64,000 nucleotides of DNA from positions 225,280-289,279 of the forward strand of contig NZ_FQUD01000002.1 of assembly GCF_900128945.1 (NCBI RefSeq). The letters run 5' to 3'. The notes under the pieces are model-generated. The model was given only the letters and a program-made list of their open reading frames with translations, had not been told where the DNA came from and did no database searches. Source of the stretch: Chryseobacterium sp. OV279 (lineage in GTDB: Bacteria; Bacteroidota; Bacteroidia; Flavobacteriales; Weeksellaceae). Below are positions 19,153-28,836 of this stretch, piece after piece. The stretch's first letter is position 1; each line of letters begins with the position of its first letter. The translations under genes and the position numbers were made by a program.

Positions 19153-21186
19153 ATGAAAAAGCAATTAACATATATAGCGGCAGCGTTTTTATTTACAGGA
19201 ATGCTTTCTGCACAAAAGATAGATATTAATGCAATGCCTAAACCGGGACCAACTCCTGTCATCAACATTGCAAAACCAAAAACTTTTCAATTAAGCAATG
19301 GTCTTACGGTAATGGTTGTAGAAAACAACAAATTACCAAGAGTAAGCGCCAGCCTTTCTATGGACAGACCTCCGTATTACGAAGGAAATGTAACAGGAGT
19401 TAGCGAGATCATGGCAGAACAGTTCGAAAACGGAACTACAAACATGAACAAAGACGAATTCAACAAAAAGGTTGACTTCTTAGGCGCTAATCTTAACTTT
19501 TCTTCAGCGGGTGCCTCAGCAAGTTCCCTTTCAAAATATTTCCCAGAAGTACTGGGATTAATGGCTGATGCTATTATTAATCCTAAATTCTCAGTTGAAG
19601 AAATTCAGAATTCTAAGGAAAGAGCAATTGAAGGTTTAAAGTCTGAAGAAAAAAATGCGTCCTCTATTGCATCAAAAGTTTCCAATGCCTTACAATATGG
19701 AAAAAATACTTCCAGAGGAGAATTTGAAACCGTTGAATCTATCAATAAAATTCAGTTAGCAGATGTTCAGAATACTTATAAAAAATATTATGCTCCCGAT
19801 AACGCTTATTTGGTTATTGTTGGAGATGTTAAATACGATCAGGTAAAACCTTTGATCGAAAAAGCATTCAACAGCTGGAAAAAATCGAATACTGCATTTA
19901 CCACTTTAGAGCCAGCATCTAATGTTGCTAAAACTGAAGTTAATGTTGTGGATGTTCCTTCAGCTGTACAGTCTGTGGTTTCTGTTGGAAATCTGAATAC
20001 TCTGAAAATGAAGGATCCTAATTATTTCCCTGCAACTATTGCTAACTACATTTTAGGTGGCGGTGCTGAAGCGAGGCTCTTCATGAACCTACGTGAGAAA
20101 AATGGATTTACCTATGGTGCCTACTCCAACATGAATGCAAGCAAATATTCTCCTGAGTTTTCTGCTCAAGCAAGTGTGAGAAATGAGGTTACTGGTAAGG
20201 CGGTTAAGGAATTCATGAATGAACTTAATGCAATTTCTACAGTAAAGCCGGAAGAGCTTGAAAATGCAAAAGCAAAATTAAAAGGAAATTTCATCATGTC
20301 TTTAGAAAAACCTGAGACTATAGCAAGATTTGCTTTAAATCAAAAAATTCAGGATCTTCCTTCCGATTTCTACACCAACTATTTAAAATCAATTGACAAA
20401 GTAACTGCTGCCGATGTTTCCAGCGCTGTAAAAACAACTATCTTACCTAATCAAAGCAGAATTTTCATTGCTGGTAAAGCTTCTGATATCTCCGAAGGAT
20501 TAGAGAAATTAGGATATCCTGTAAAATACTTTGATAAAGATGCTAATCCTGCATCAAAACCTGTTACTCAAAAGGTCGATGCAAGCATTACAATTGGTTC
20601 AATTGCTGATAAATACATCAATGCAATTGGCGGATTGGCTGCAGTTCAGAAGATCACTTCTATTTCCAGCGAATCTACTATTAAAATGCAAGGAATGGAA
20701 ATGAATTTGAAAATGATCCAGGCAAAAGAAGGGAAGATGTCCTCGAACATGAGTATGATGGGAAATACAGTTCAAAAAACAGTTTTTGACGGAAAAGATG
20801 GTTATATAGAAGTTCAGGAAAAAAAGACTCCTCTAAACGAGAAGCAGAAAGCAGAGATGTCTCAGGAAAAAGAATTATTCCCGGCATTGAGTTATGCTAA
20901 ATCTGCCGAATATAAATTAGCAGGAATTGAAAAATACAACAACGAAGATTCTTACGTAGTAAAAAGGGCAAAAGACACCTATTATTATAGCGTAAAAACC
21001 GGATTGAAAACTGGTGAGGTGAGAGTAGAAGAAGGGGGTTCTACTACTACAAGTTATACGGATTATAAAGATGTATCAGGAGTAAAACTACCTCATACAA
21101 TGCTTCAGAATATGGGTGGAAGGGACTTAACCATAAGTATAAAATCTTATCAGATCAATCAAGCTAAAGATTCTGATTTTAAATAA
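19153..21186 (+). CDS. M16-family peptidase partner without zinc motif, C-terminally extended
   Basis: A 677-aa exported protein; the ATG at 19153 precedes a signal peptide (MKKQLTYIAAAFLF, ending LSAQ). Residues about 40-450 form the two M16 domains. In place of HxxEH the sequence reads GVSEIMAEQFENGT, so this subunit is probably non-catalytic. The C-terminal domain keeps the substrate-positioning Arg/Tyr segment NLREKNGFTYGAYS. An extra domain of about 180 residues at the C-terminus resembles outer-membrane lipoprotein-sorting folds. It probably pairs with the catalytic subunit just upstream. A terminator follows. Confidence 0.9.
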   Translation: MKKQLTYIAAAFLFTGMLSAQKIDINAMPKPGPTPVINIAKPKTFQLSNGLTVMVVENNKLPRVSASLSMDRPPYYEGNVTGVSEIMAEQFENGTTNMNKDEFNKKVDFLGANLNFSSAGASASSLSKYFPEVLGLMADAIINPKFSVEEIQNSKERAIEGLKSEEKNASSIASKVSNALQYGKNTSRGEFETVESINKIQLADVQNTYKKYYAPDNAYLVIVGDVKYDQVKPLIEKAFNSWKKSNTAFTTLEPASNVAKTEVNVVDVPSAVQSVVSVGNLNTLKMKDPNYFPATIANYILGGGAEARLFMNLREKNGFTYGAYSNMNASKYSPEFSAQASVRNEVTGKAVKEFMNELNAISTVKPEELENAKAKLKGNFIMSLEKPETIARFALNQKIQDLPSDFYTNYLKSIDKVTAADVSSAVKTTILPNQSRIFIAGKASDISEGLEKLGYPVKYFDKDANPASKPVTQKVDASITIGSIADKYINAIGGLAAVQKITSISSESTIKMQGMEMNLKMIQAKEGKMSSNMSMMGNTVQKTVFDGKDGYIEVQEKKTPLNEKQKAEMSQEKELFPALSYAKSAEYKLAGIEKYNNEDSYVVKRAKDTYYYSVKTGLKTGEVRVEEGGSTTTSYTDYKDVSGVKLPHTMLQNMGGRDLTISIKSYQINQAKDSDFK

Positions 21187-21208
21187 GAATAAACCCTTTT
21201 AAAGAAAA

Positions 21209-21237
21209 AATGGCAACATTTGTTGTCATTTTTTTTT
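21209..21237 (+). terminator. Rho-independent terminator of the M16 operon
   Basis: AATGGCAAC (21209-21217) pairs with GTTGTCATT (21222-21230), with one mismatch, and runs into a tract of T residues up to 21237. It begins 23 bp after the stop codon. Confidence 0.85.
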
Positions 21238-22007
21238 GATAATCAATTTGATCTAAAATGGGCTTTATGAAATTTTCTGTTATGTATTAAAACTATATAT
21301 TTGAAAATCCGACACATTTCTACAGACCTTAATCAATCTTCCTTGTCCTATTTTTTGAGGTTCAGATGCATGTACAGTGAACCGAGTGGTAACCCAATTG
21401 GGCACAAAGTAATATTTAACGATTAAATGTAGAAATATGCTTTTACTTTGATTCTTTGCATCACAATACTTTTGATCACTTCGGAAGAAGATGTTTATAA
21501 ATTTGTATTTTCTTCATATAATAGTTGAAAACACTAGCTTTTTATCCTGACCCAATTGAATGAGTCTATTTTGCGTTACCGTTTCAAAATTATAGGGTGA
21601 ACGAAAAAAAATATATACTGTTCAATGAGATCGGCTAAACTCGTGTTCATAGTGGGTTTAAAACAACTGCTTTTTATTAATGGTGATTTTCAATCATCAG
21701 CAATGATTGAAATAGGTATATCAAAAAAAACGAACACTCTTTCTAGGGGTTACCGTATTCAATAAATCCGTAGAACAGCGGATATTTATCAAATGTAGTA
21801 GCAGTGTAGATGTTTTTTTTTGTATTTTATTTTAGGAATTCTATCTTTGAATAACACAAATTTCAATATATTTTAATACTAATTTATTTTGTTCTTGAGC
21901 AAAGAATTTTTCAATAATAATAATTCTCTTCATAAGGTTGGTTATTATTGTCAAACCTTTGCTCATTTTATTTGGTATGAAAACAGTTTAAATAAAACCT
22001 TATGTGA
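21238..22007. other. Intergenic stretch without supported genes
   Basis: AT-rich, stops in all frames. No RNA, repeat or gene relic was convincingly identified until the protease remnant that begins at about 22008. Confidence 0.4.
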
Positions 22008-22427
22008 TTGTATGTTGCTAATACAAATGCAATTCCAGTTAGTACTGTGAACACAAGTGTTTTACTTTCAACAGATGGTGATCTTACTTTCCCTCACTTA
22101 TTGGTTGCCAGTATTCCAAATAATGGATCCTATACCTTTAAGGTTCCCGACGGAATTGGTACAACGAATAATGCGAGATTAATGATCAAAAGCAATTGAT
22201 AATGTCTTTTTTAATGTAAATACAACAAACTTTGCGCTCAATTCAACAGTAGGAGTAAATAACATAGAAAAAGTTGACAGTGGATTTGTTATTTATCCGA
22301 ATCCTTCTAAAGGTATTTTTATAATTGAAGCCGATGCGAAAAAAAGTATTACCTATAGCGTATTTGCGATAGACGGGAAATTGGTAAGTCCGAAAATAGA
22401 TGTAACAAACAGGAAAAATATCCGAAC
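22008..22427 (+). pseudogene. T9SS metalloprotease C-terminal remnant
   Basis: The first frame reads ANTNAIPVSTVNTSVLLSTD, then PHLLVASIPNNGSYTF, matching the Ig-like segment of the reprolysin-type protease at the left of the window (VANSNQAPVNTANVNVKLST there). A one-base shift near 22190 is followed by IDNVFFNVNTTNFALN and a T9SS sorting start FVIYPNPSKGIFIIEADA. The reading frame then runs into unrelated PDZ sequence. The catalytic domain is absent, so only a 3' fragment remains. Confidence 0.7.
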
Positions 22428-22616
22428 GTCAGGGGAAATACGGTTGCACATAAAAAAGGATTGAAAGAGGGGAACAAGGTTATATCTATAAATAATATTA
22501 TGAGCAAAGAGCTTCATACCTATAGGGAACTTTTACAGCGAAATAATACAGGGATATTATTAAAATATATTGATAATCATATTCATATTCAATCAATAAA
22601 GATTAAGCTAGAATAA
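22428..22616 (+). pseudogene. PDZ-domain C-terminal fragment
   Basis: An open segment without a start codon reads GNTVAHKKGLKEGNKVISIN, then the peptide NIMSKELHTYRELL and ends KLE at a TAA. The pattern A-x-K-x-G-L-K-x-G-(D/N)-x-V-I-S-I-N is that of a PDZ domain, as found at the C-terminus of aspartyl-protease-like or tail-specific proteases. It abuts the metalloprotease remnant directly, indicating a deletion junction near 22428. Confidence 0.6.
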
Positions 22617-22754
22617 ATCCTATTAAATAATTCTTTATAACCTGTTTAAAAATTAAATTATAGAAATTTTTATAGTATGTTTGTTTTCGATAAAAAAAGT
22701 TTAATTATATGATTGCCATATTTTTGTGTCTTTTTTTTTCCTTAATAAATTAAA

Positions 22755-23010
22755 CGACAGGTAGGGGCAAAGAAAAGCGGATTTCTATTGGCAGTCATGG
22801 TAACGGCAGCAAATATCTAAGATTGTAAAGCCACAGAATTTTTATCGAGTACTTTAGTTTACTTTTTAAATCTGGAAAAATTATTCTTACCGATGGGGGA
22901 TATAGAGGTGAATCATAAATGAGGTTAACTGAAAATTTGGGTACATTACTCAAGTAATTGTGCGCTATGAGGATAAACAAAAGGATTTTACAAGTATATT
23001 GAAATAATTA
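22755..23010 (+). pseudogene. IS5-family transposase remnant
   Basis: In one frame GFLLAVMVTAANI precedes a stop where a Gln is expected. In a second frame comes KIILTDGGYRGE, the classic IS5 DGGYRG segment, and in a third FGYITQVIVR, then DKQKDFTSILK. At least two frameshifts and two stops make it dead. Only the C-terminal half of the transposase is left, and the end abuts the next gene's start. Confidence 0.65.
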
Positions 23011-23017
23011 TGTTTAT

Positions 23018-24523
23018 ATGAAAAGAAAAACTATAGTAAGTTCTTTAATATTATTACTCGTATTTATTTTTTTTTATTCACAAGATAATGCGGGGAAGCA
23101 AGATCATATCGATAGCCTTATTAAGATTGTTGATGCCCGCAAAGGTGCTTCCAAAAGTAAGCCTATGGACTTGATCCGTTTATACAACGAAATATATTTT
23201 CAGTCAAATGTCATTGATTATCAGGAAGGAATGTTAGAGGCTCTTCGTGGAATGTCTGTTATCTATATGGGACAGCAGAATTACCATTTAGCATTACAAA
23301 AGGTTTCAGCCGGTAAAATCTTTGCTGAAAAAATCCAAGATTATTCTGCTTGGGCGTCACTGCTGATTACAGAAGGAATGATCTATACTGACATAGACTA
23401 TCCTAAATTATCAAGAATATCTTTGGGACAAGGATTAGCATTGGTAGAAGAAATGCCCGAAAATGATCTGAAAAGAAAAAGAAAAGCCATTATTTATAGG
23501 ACGATGTCCAGAAATGTTAAGAAAGATTATACGTCTGCGGTAAGCGATTCAATTATATTCTATCTTAATAAAGGATATTATGAGGCGAAAAATATTAGTT
23601 CCCTGAAAGAAAGGAATTCGTATCTGTCTTCATTTTCTATGGACTTTGCCAGTTTATATTGGGAGAATAACCAAATTACAAAATCCGAGCTATATCTTAG
23701 CAAATTCCATTTGTATTCGAAAGATGTGAATAATAAGTCGGACTACATTTATTACTATGGTTTAAAGGGAAAGATTGAGAATAAGAAAAAAAATTATATG
23801 CAGGCTTTGGACTACTTTGAGAAGTCGGTGGCATTGATTAATAGGTATAATGTCTATCTGAAGGCTTTAGGTGATGACTACGCAGATATGGCAGAATCAT
23901 ACCGGGGTTTGGGTGATCACGAAAATGAGAGCATATATGCTTTGAAGGCAAAAAAAATAGCAGACGAGTTTACTAAAAGTGAAAAAAAATCTCTTGATCA
24001 TGAATTGCAAGCAAAAACTAAAATTATTCATAATAAATGGGAAAATAGGCAAAAATATATTTTGACTGGAACACTTTTGCTGATAGTAATGGGAGTCATA
24101 TTTTTTATCACTATTTCAAATAAAAAAAGGGCTGCTGTAAGTTTAAACAATGGAAATTTCACAGATGAAAACGCAGTTTTTCTCAATCAAAAGCTTGGTC
24201 ATGAAAAAAATGTGAGAAATGGGGAACTTGCTGACTTAAAAGAGTTGATAGAGCTGGCTAAAAATGATGACAAGTCTTTCTACATACAATTTTCCAGAGT
24301 GTTTCCTAGATTTGAAGAACAACTTCTAGCAATAAATTCACAGCTTACGTATTCAGAAATAGAGTACTGTGCTCTAATAAAATTGAGGTTTGACACGAAG
24401 CAGATAGCAAAATTTAAAAATGTCACAATAGATTCTGTTAAGAGTAAAAAATACAGACTAAGAAAAAAATTGGATCTTCTTCCTAGTGATGACATTTATA
24501 TAATGATTTCCGGTATTGGCTAA
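23018..24523 (+). CDS. TPR membrane protein with C-terminal LuxR-like HTH
   Basis: A 501-aa regulator of a type common in Bacteroidetes. An N-terminal signal or anchor helix (residues 1-21) is followed by tetratricopeptide-like helices (about 30-330), with motifs such as NYMQALDYFEKSVALINR. One transmembrane segment lies at about 347-366 (YILTGTLLLIVMGVIFF), and a cytoplasmic C-terminus carries a helix-turn-helix (SEIEYCALIKLRF, then FKNVTIDSVKSKKYRLRKKL). The architecture suggests sensing in the periplasm and DNA binding in the cytoplasm. It stands alone between IS5 and TetR/SDR debris. The target is unknown. Confidence 0.78.
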   Translation: MKRKTIVSSLILLLVFIFFYSQDNAGKQDHIDSLIKIVDARKGASKSKPMDLIRLYNEIYFQSNVIDYQEGMLEALRGMSVIYMGQQNYHLALQKVSAGKIFAEKIQDYSAWASLLITEGMIYTDIDYPKLSRISLGQGLALVEEMPENDLKRKRKAIIYRTMSRNVKKDYTSAVSDSIIFYLNKGYYEAKNISSLKERNSYLSSFSMDFASLYWENNQITKSELYLSKFHLYSKDVNNKSDYIYYYGLKGKIENKKKNYMQALDYFEKSVALINRYNVYLKALGDDYADMAESYRGLGDHENESIYALKAKKIADEFTKSEKKSLDHELQAKTKIIHNKWENRQKYILTGTLLLIVMGVIFFITISNKKRAAVSLNNGNFTDENAVFLNQKLGHEKNVRNGELADLKELIELAKNDDKSFYIQFSRVFPRFEEQLLAINSQLTYSEIEYCALIKLRFDTKQIAKFKNVTIDSVKSKKYRLRKKLDLLPSDDIYIMISGIG

Positions 24524-24729
24524 ATGTATGAAAATGTCAAATACTGTAGAAAGACAGACAATATTTTAAGACAATAATAAAAAAACTGAAGTTACGGAGA
24601 CAAATTAGTAAAACTTTATGCTATTGAGTTTTGAAACATAGGTGTTTTTTTTAGTTTTCTGGAGAAAGTAATAATGCCGCTAGAAGGAAGGATACTTTAC
24701 AATATTTTGGTAAATTTGCGGCCATAATT

Positions 24730-25261
24730 TTTTTTAAACGAAAAAGATACAAATTTTAAAGGCAGGGATGAAGCTATTTGTAATGCATGGGTTGTATGTA
24801 GTTACCATTGCCCAAATTGTCACAGAAGCAAAAGTAGCTATTGGAACAGTGTACAAACATTTTAAAAACAAGGAAGATATTGTACAATAAATCTGGATAC
24901 AGCAGAAATATGAAGAATCTACCTACATTTTTAAAGAATATAAAATACAGAGTAGTATTCAGGTCCACTTCAATTTTTTGTGGGAAAGAATTGTTCGTTA
25001 TTTTATAGAAAATCCACTAGAATTTCAATTTCCTGCCAATTTGCAACATCACCTATACTGACAAAGGAAATACATGAGGTTGCTATGAAAGAGTTTCTCA
25101 AATTTGACGAATTATTTAAAGATAATTTGTTTAAGCCACTGACTGCAAGGCGTCTTAGACTTTTTACATTCAGTACTATAAATGGTTGGATTTTGTGGGC
25201 TCTTGATAAAAAAATGGTGATTGATAACGAAGTAATAAGTATGTTTTTACAAATGAGTTAG
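24730..25261 (+). pseudogene. TetR-family regulator pseudogene
   Basis: One frame from about 24736 gives KKIQILKAGMKLFVMHGLY, then the HTH VTIAQIVTEAKVAIGTVYKH and FKNKEDIVQ, and stops at TAA 24888. The same frame reopens with YEESTYIFKEYKIQSS, then FNFLWERIVRYFIENPLEFQ. A frameshift near 25040 moves the rest (LTKEIHEVAMKEFLKFDELF, then LFTFSTINGWILWALDKK) to another frame, ending at 25261. The intact gene would have repressed the adjacent SDR gene, which is also broken. Confidence 0.8.
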
Positions 25262-25352
25262 GATGCTGTAAGAATATATTTTTTTTTATAAAAATCGACG
25301 GAATATTCCGTCAGTTTTTGTGCTTTTGATTTTAACATTAAAAAATTCAAAA

Positions 25353-26091
25353 ATGTCAAGGAACGATTTAAAAGGGAAAGTAGTTTTAATTGCTGGAAAT
25401 GGGAAAAACCTACGCGGATTATTAAGTAAGGATTTTGCTGCAAAAGGTGTAAAATTGACCATACACTATAATAGTGAAAGTTCTAAAATTGAAAGTGAAA
25501 AACATTATCAGAAGTACAGACTTTAGGTGCTGAAGCATTTTTGTTTCAGGGTGATTTGACGAAAGTCGAGAATATTACCGAATTTTTTGATCATACTATT
25601 ACCCGGTTCGGAGGTATTGATGTTGCAATCAATACGGTAGGGATGGTACTTAAAAAGCCATTTACGGAAACCACTGAATCTGAATATTACTTGATGTTTG
25701 GAATCAATTCAAAGGCAGCTTATTTCTTCTTACAGGAGGCCGGTATAAAAGTAAATGACTTTACTATGGTCACTTCATTATTGACAGCTTATACATGTTT
25801 GTATTCTATTTATGCTGGTGTAAAAGCTCCGGTAGAACATTTTACAAGAGCAGCTTCGAAAGAATTCGATGATAGAGGAATTTCAGTGACAGCTGTTGCG
25901 CCTGGTGCAAGGATACGACTTTCTTCTATGGTCAAGAAAGTACCGATGCAGTTTCATATCACAAATCTGCATCAGCATTAGGAGGGTTAATGGATATTAA
26001 AGATATTGCACCATTGGTGAGTTCTTAGTAACCGATGGATGGTGGATAACTGGGCAGACTATCTTTGCAAACGGTGGCTACACCACTAGAT
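25353..26091 (+). pseudogene. Short-chain dehydrogenase/reductase pseudogene
   Basis: It begins MSRNDLKGKVVLIAGNGKNL (NAD-binding N-terminus with an altered glycine motif) and breaks near 25520. It resumes as AEAFLFQGDLTKVENITEFF, then GGIDVAINTVGMVLKKPFTE (the N-A/N-x-G-like region) and YAGVK, the catalytic YxxxK. It shifts again after GARIRLSSMVKK and ends with FLVTDGWWITGQTIFANGGY. Two or three frameshifts make it non-functional. It lies 91 bp after the TetR remnant in the same orientation. Confidence 0.82.
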
Positions 26092-26249
26092 AGCCTATGG
26101 ACAACCAGCAATTAGACTAACCTGATTGCTGGTTTTAAATAATATTATAATGCACGATTTAAATAATATAATAAGAAAACAACCCAAACGTACTTTCCCC
26201 AAGAAAAAGATGTTGTGTTTAGTTTCCAATGTTGCACAACTTGGCGGAA

Positions 26250-26875
26250 GCTCTTCAAGGTGGGATTCTATACGCTCTTTGTTATTCTTTATGGATTTCC
26301 CCCACACAAATGTATAGCGGTTAGCATTGGCCTCTATTTTAGTACCATCGGTAAAAACGGTCTGCAGGCTCACTAGACCTTCATTTTCTAAGTAAAGGAC
26401 AATCTGTGCAAATATATCTTTGAGTTCACCTTTTAATCTTTCACCCCTGAATCGGTTCAGAGTGTTATGATCAGGCCGGTTCATCGCACTAAGCCACATA
26501 AAATGAACATTCTCTTTAAGAGCCTGTTTTAATTTTCTGCTCGAATAAATATTACACAAATAACCACATACCAATACTTTTAAAAGCATTTTGGGATGGT
26601 ACACTGAGGTGCCTCCAGTTTGTAATTCCGGATTAAGTTATTGATGTTAAGACCGTCTATGACTGCTGAAACAGACCGTACAGGATGATTATTTTCTATC
26701 AACTCCGATAAATTGGGAGGAAAAAGAAAATTTTGCTTGGGATTATAATCTTTAAAGACTACTTTAGAATTAATCGACACACAGCAAATTAATCAATTTG
26801 CACATACTAGGAAAGCTTTTGGCTTTCCTTTTTTTGAACACAAAAAAGCTGCCCCACTTTTGAGACAGTCTCTCT
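26250..26875 (-). pseudogene. IS1182-family transposase remnant, copy A
   Basis: The minus strand encodes the N-terminal part of an IS1182-type transposase: MSINSKVVFKDYNPKQNFLF, then a frameshift near 26620, and KMLLKVLVCGYLCNIYSSRK, RPDHNTLNRFRGERLKGEL, YTFVWGKSIKNNKERIESHL. Homology with copy B (32239-33779) stops abruptly at about 26250, so the C-terminal half is deleted. The terminal repeat, containing CTTTTGAGACAGTCTC, is kept at about 26850-26875. Confidence 0.82.
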
Positions 26876-26916
26876 TTTTTCTATGGCTATGAAAAATACA
26901 GTGTTTTTTTATTGTA

Positions 26917-28836
26917 TTAGTTATTTAATATTTTTTTTGATTCATTTTTATCGCCGTATTTAATAATAAACACTCCCTTAGGAAGTTCTCTATTGAAATA
27001 GATTTCATCACTTTTTACATTTCCTTTTTGAATTAGTTGACCACTTAAATCATATATCTGATAATCTCCAAACATTGGACTGCCCATTAGTTTCACCTTG
27101 TTTTCGGATTTAATATATACTAATTTGTTTTCAGATATATTCTTAGTTTCAGAAGTTCTCAATACACCGGTAATTCTTATAGCATAGTCTTCTACTTGTC
27201 CGTACTGAAGTTGTGAGCAGGCTGTAATTTCTGGAAGCACAACATCGTTAAATGTTAAAGCGTCTACTGCAACCCTCATTCTTAAATATGTGTCTTTTAC
27301 TGCAGAGGCAGGAGGTGTAATATTATTTATAACCTCATTGGTTGATTCTGGTGCTGCAGATACCGAACTATTATTTACAATCATTTCAATATCCTCGAAC
27401 GCTCCATTATTATTATAATCTATCCAGACTTTTGTTTTAAATTTGTCTGCTTGCTGAAAACCATTATCATAAGAGACTTTTAATTCTGTACTTGAATTTG
27501 AAGAGATATCAGTATAATAGGCTGGTCTGATGCATGTAGCTGATCCGTAATCTTCATAAAACTTAGGAGTCTGCTCATCAGAATCGTAGCCGTTGGTTGT
27601 ACTGTTTATGGAACCGAATTTTACTTTAGTAGCCCCTATTCCAAAATTATTATTCAAAGGATTTACAATTCCTAGTGGATTACAGAAAGAAGGTGTTAAA
27701 GAAACAGGAGACGGAATTACAACGGAAGGATCTTTGCCTGCTGTTGAATTTAGCAGGTTCTTTCTGTACTCCATCATCAACAGTACCGCCCGATCTCTCT
27801 GTCCTTCTGAAAATTTTCGGTTAGTATTGGAATAGTTCATAATATTATATTGCACTCCTTGATAATTTTGACCAGTACAGGGATTAAGTTGAGAATTAGC
27901 TGGCGCCGGATGCTGAAAAAATGCAGATCCTGAGACTTCTGTATCACAAACCAGGTCATTATCTAACGAGCAGTTTCCTGTTCCGGCAGGTGGGCAATAT
28001 CCGGTATTACCACTTGTTATTTTGTAGTCGCCTCCTTGAAAAGTATGATATAATCCAAATGCATGTCCGAGTTCGTGTGTAAGTGTTGTGTCGTGTTGAT
28101 TCTTAAGTGTTGCTACTTTCATAAAGCTTTCGTAAAAATAGTCATACGTTTCTGGAAATCTGGCATACCCCATCAACCCGTCACTCCGCTGCTGTTCCCC
28201 GTTAAAACCTATGATAACGTAGATGTTGAAATAGGAGGTTTCAGGCCAATGTGGTGCCAAGGTCTTTATATTACTTGCATCTGCGCCTACACCTGGGTTT
28301 GTTGATGATATAACATTTTTCACCCCCTTTGTATCATATAATGAAATCGTACTTCCATTATATCTCATGATTCCACTCGTAGGTTGACATGCTGGAGATC
28401 TTTTGGCCAGTACTAGTTTAAATGGAATTACATTGCCTCCATCAGCTCCAGATCCCTCTGGATAGAAACCATTTCCATACGTTGTTGCATACATTTTGTT
28501 GGCTCTGTCTATCCAGTTGATGACATCTTGATCCGTCAGAGAGAGATTGGCATTTGCTGGTGCTTGAGATTCAATGACGTGAACTACTACGGGGATTTCA
28601 TAAACCTGGCCATTATAGAGACCGTTCCATGAAGTTGTAGCACCCAACTTGTTAAAATAAGATTGCTTGTCAATACTTCTCAATTTTGTTTCTACTGCTT
28701 CTCTTTTTGTCTTCAGATTAGGAAATCTGTTGTCCATTCTTTTTAGTTCCTCATCAAAGCCACAATAGTGCTCTTGGGCCTGAAAAAAAATGTTAATAAA
28801 TAACAAAAGGCCGGAAATAATACTTATTTTTTTCAT
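26917..28836 (-). CDS. M43-type (pappalysin-like) secreted metalloprotease with T9SS signal
   Basis: A 639-aa exported protease. A signal peptide covers about 1-20 (ending FQAQ). The zinc motif HELGHAFGLYH starts at H254, and the likely Met-turn is IMNYSN. The catalytic domain (about 60-370) resembles M43 cytophagalysins. It is followed by a GEVEDY-type module ending GQVEDYAIRITG and a C-terminal T9SS sorting region (ENKLVYIKSENKVKL to KKILNN). It is divergent from neighbouring remnants. Its 3' side abuts the terminal repeat of IS1182 copy A, whose hairpin may end transcription. Degradation of extracellular protein is the probable role. Confidence 0.9.
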   Translation of the reverse strand: MKKISIISGLLLFINIFFQAQEHYCGFDEELKRMDNRFPNLKTKREAVETKLRSIDKQSYFNKLGATTSWNGLYNGQVYEIPVVVHVIESQAPANANLSLTDQDVINWIDRANKMYATTYGNGFYPEGSGADGGNVIPFKLVLAKRSPACQPTSGIMRYNGSTISLYDTKGVKNVISSTNPGVGADASNIKTLAPHWPETSYFNIYVIIGFNGEQQRSDGLMGYARFPETYDYFYESFMKVATLKNQHDTTLTHELGHAFGLYHTFQGGDYKITSGNTGYCPPAGTGNCSLDNDLVCDTEVSGSAFFQHPAPANSQLNPCTGQNYQGVQYNIMNYSNTNRKFSEGQRDRAVLLMMEYRKNLLNSTAGKDPSVVIPSPVSLTPSFCNPLGIVNPLNNNFGIGATKVKFGSINSTTNGYDSDEQTPKFYEDYGSATCIRPAYYTDISSNSSTELKVSYDNGFQQADKFKTKVWIDYNNNGAFEDIEMIVNNSSVSAAPESTNEVINNITPPASAVKDTYLRMRVAVDALTFNDVVLPEITACSQLQYGQVEDYAIRITGVLRTSETKNISENKLVYIKSENKVKLMGSPMFGDYQIYDLSGQLIQKGNVKSDEIYFNRELPKGVFIIKYGDKNESKKILNN

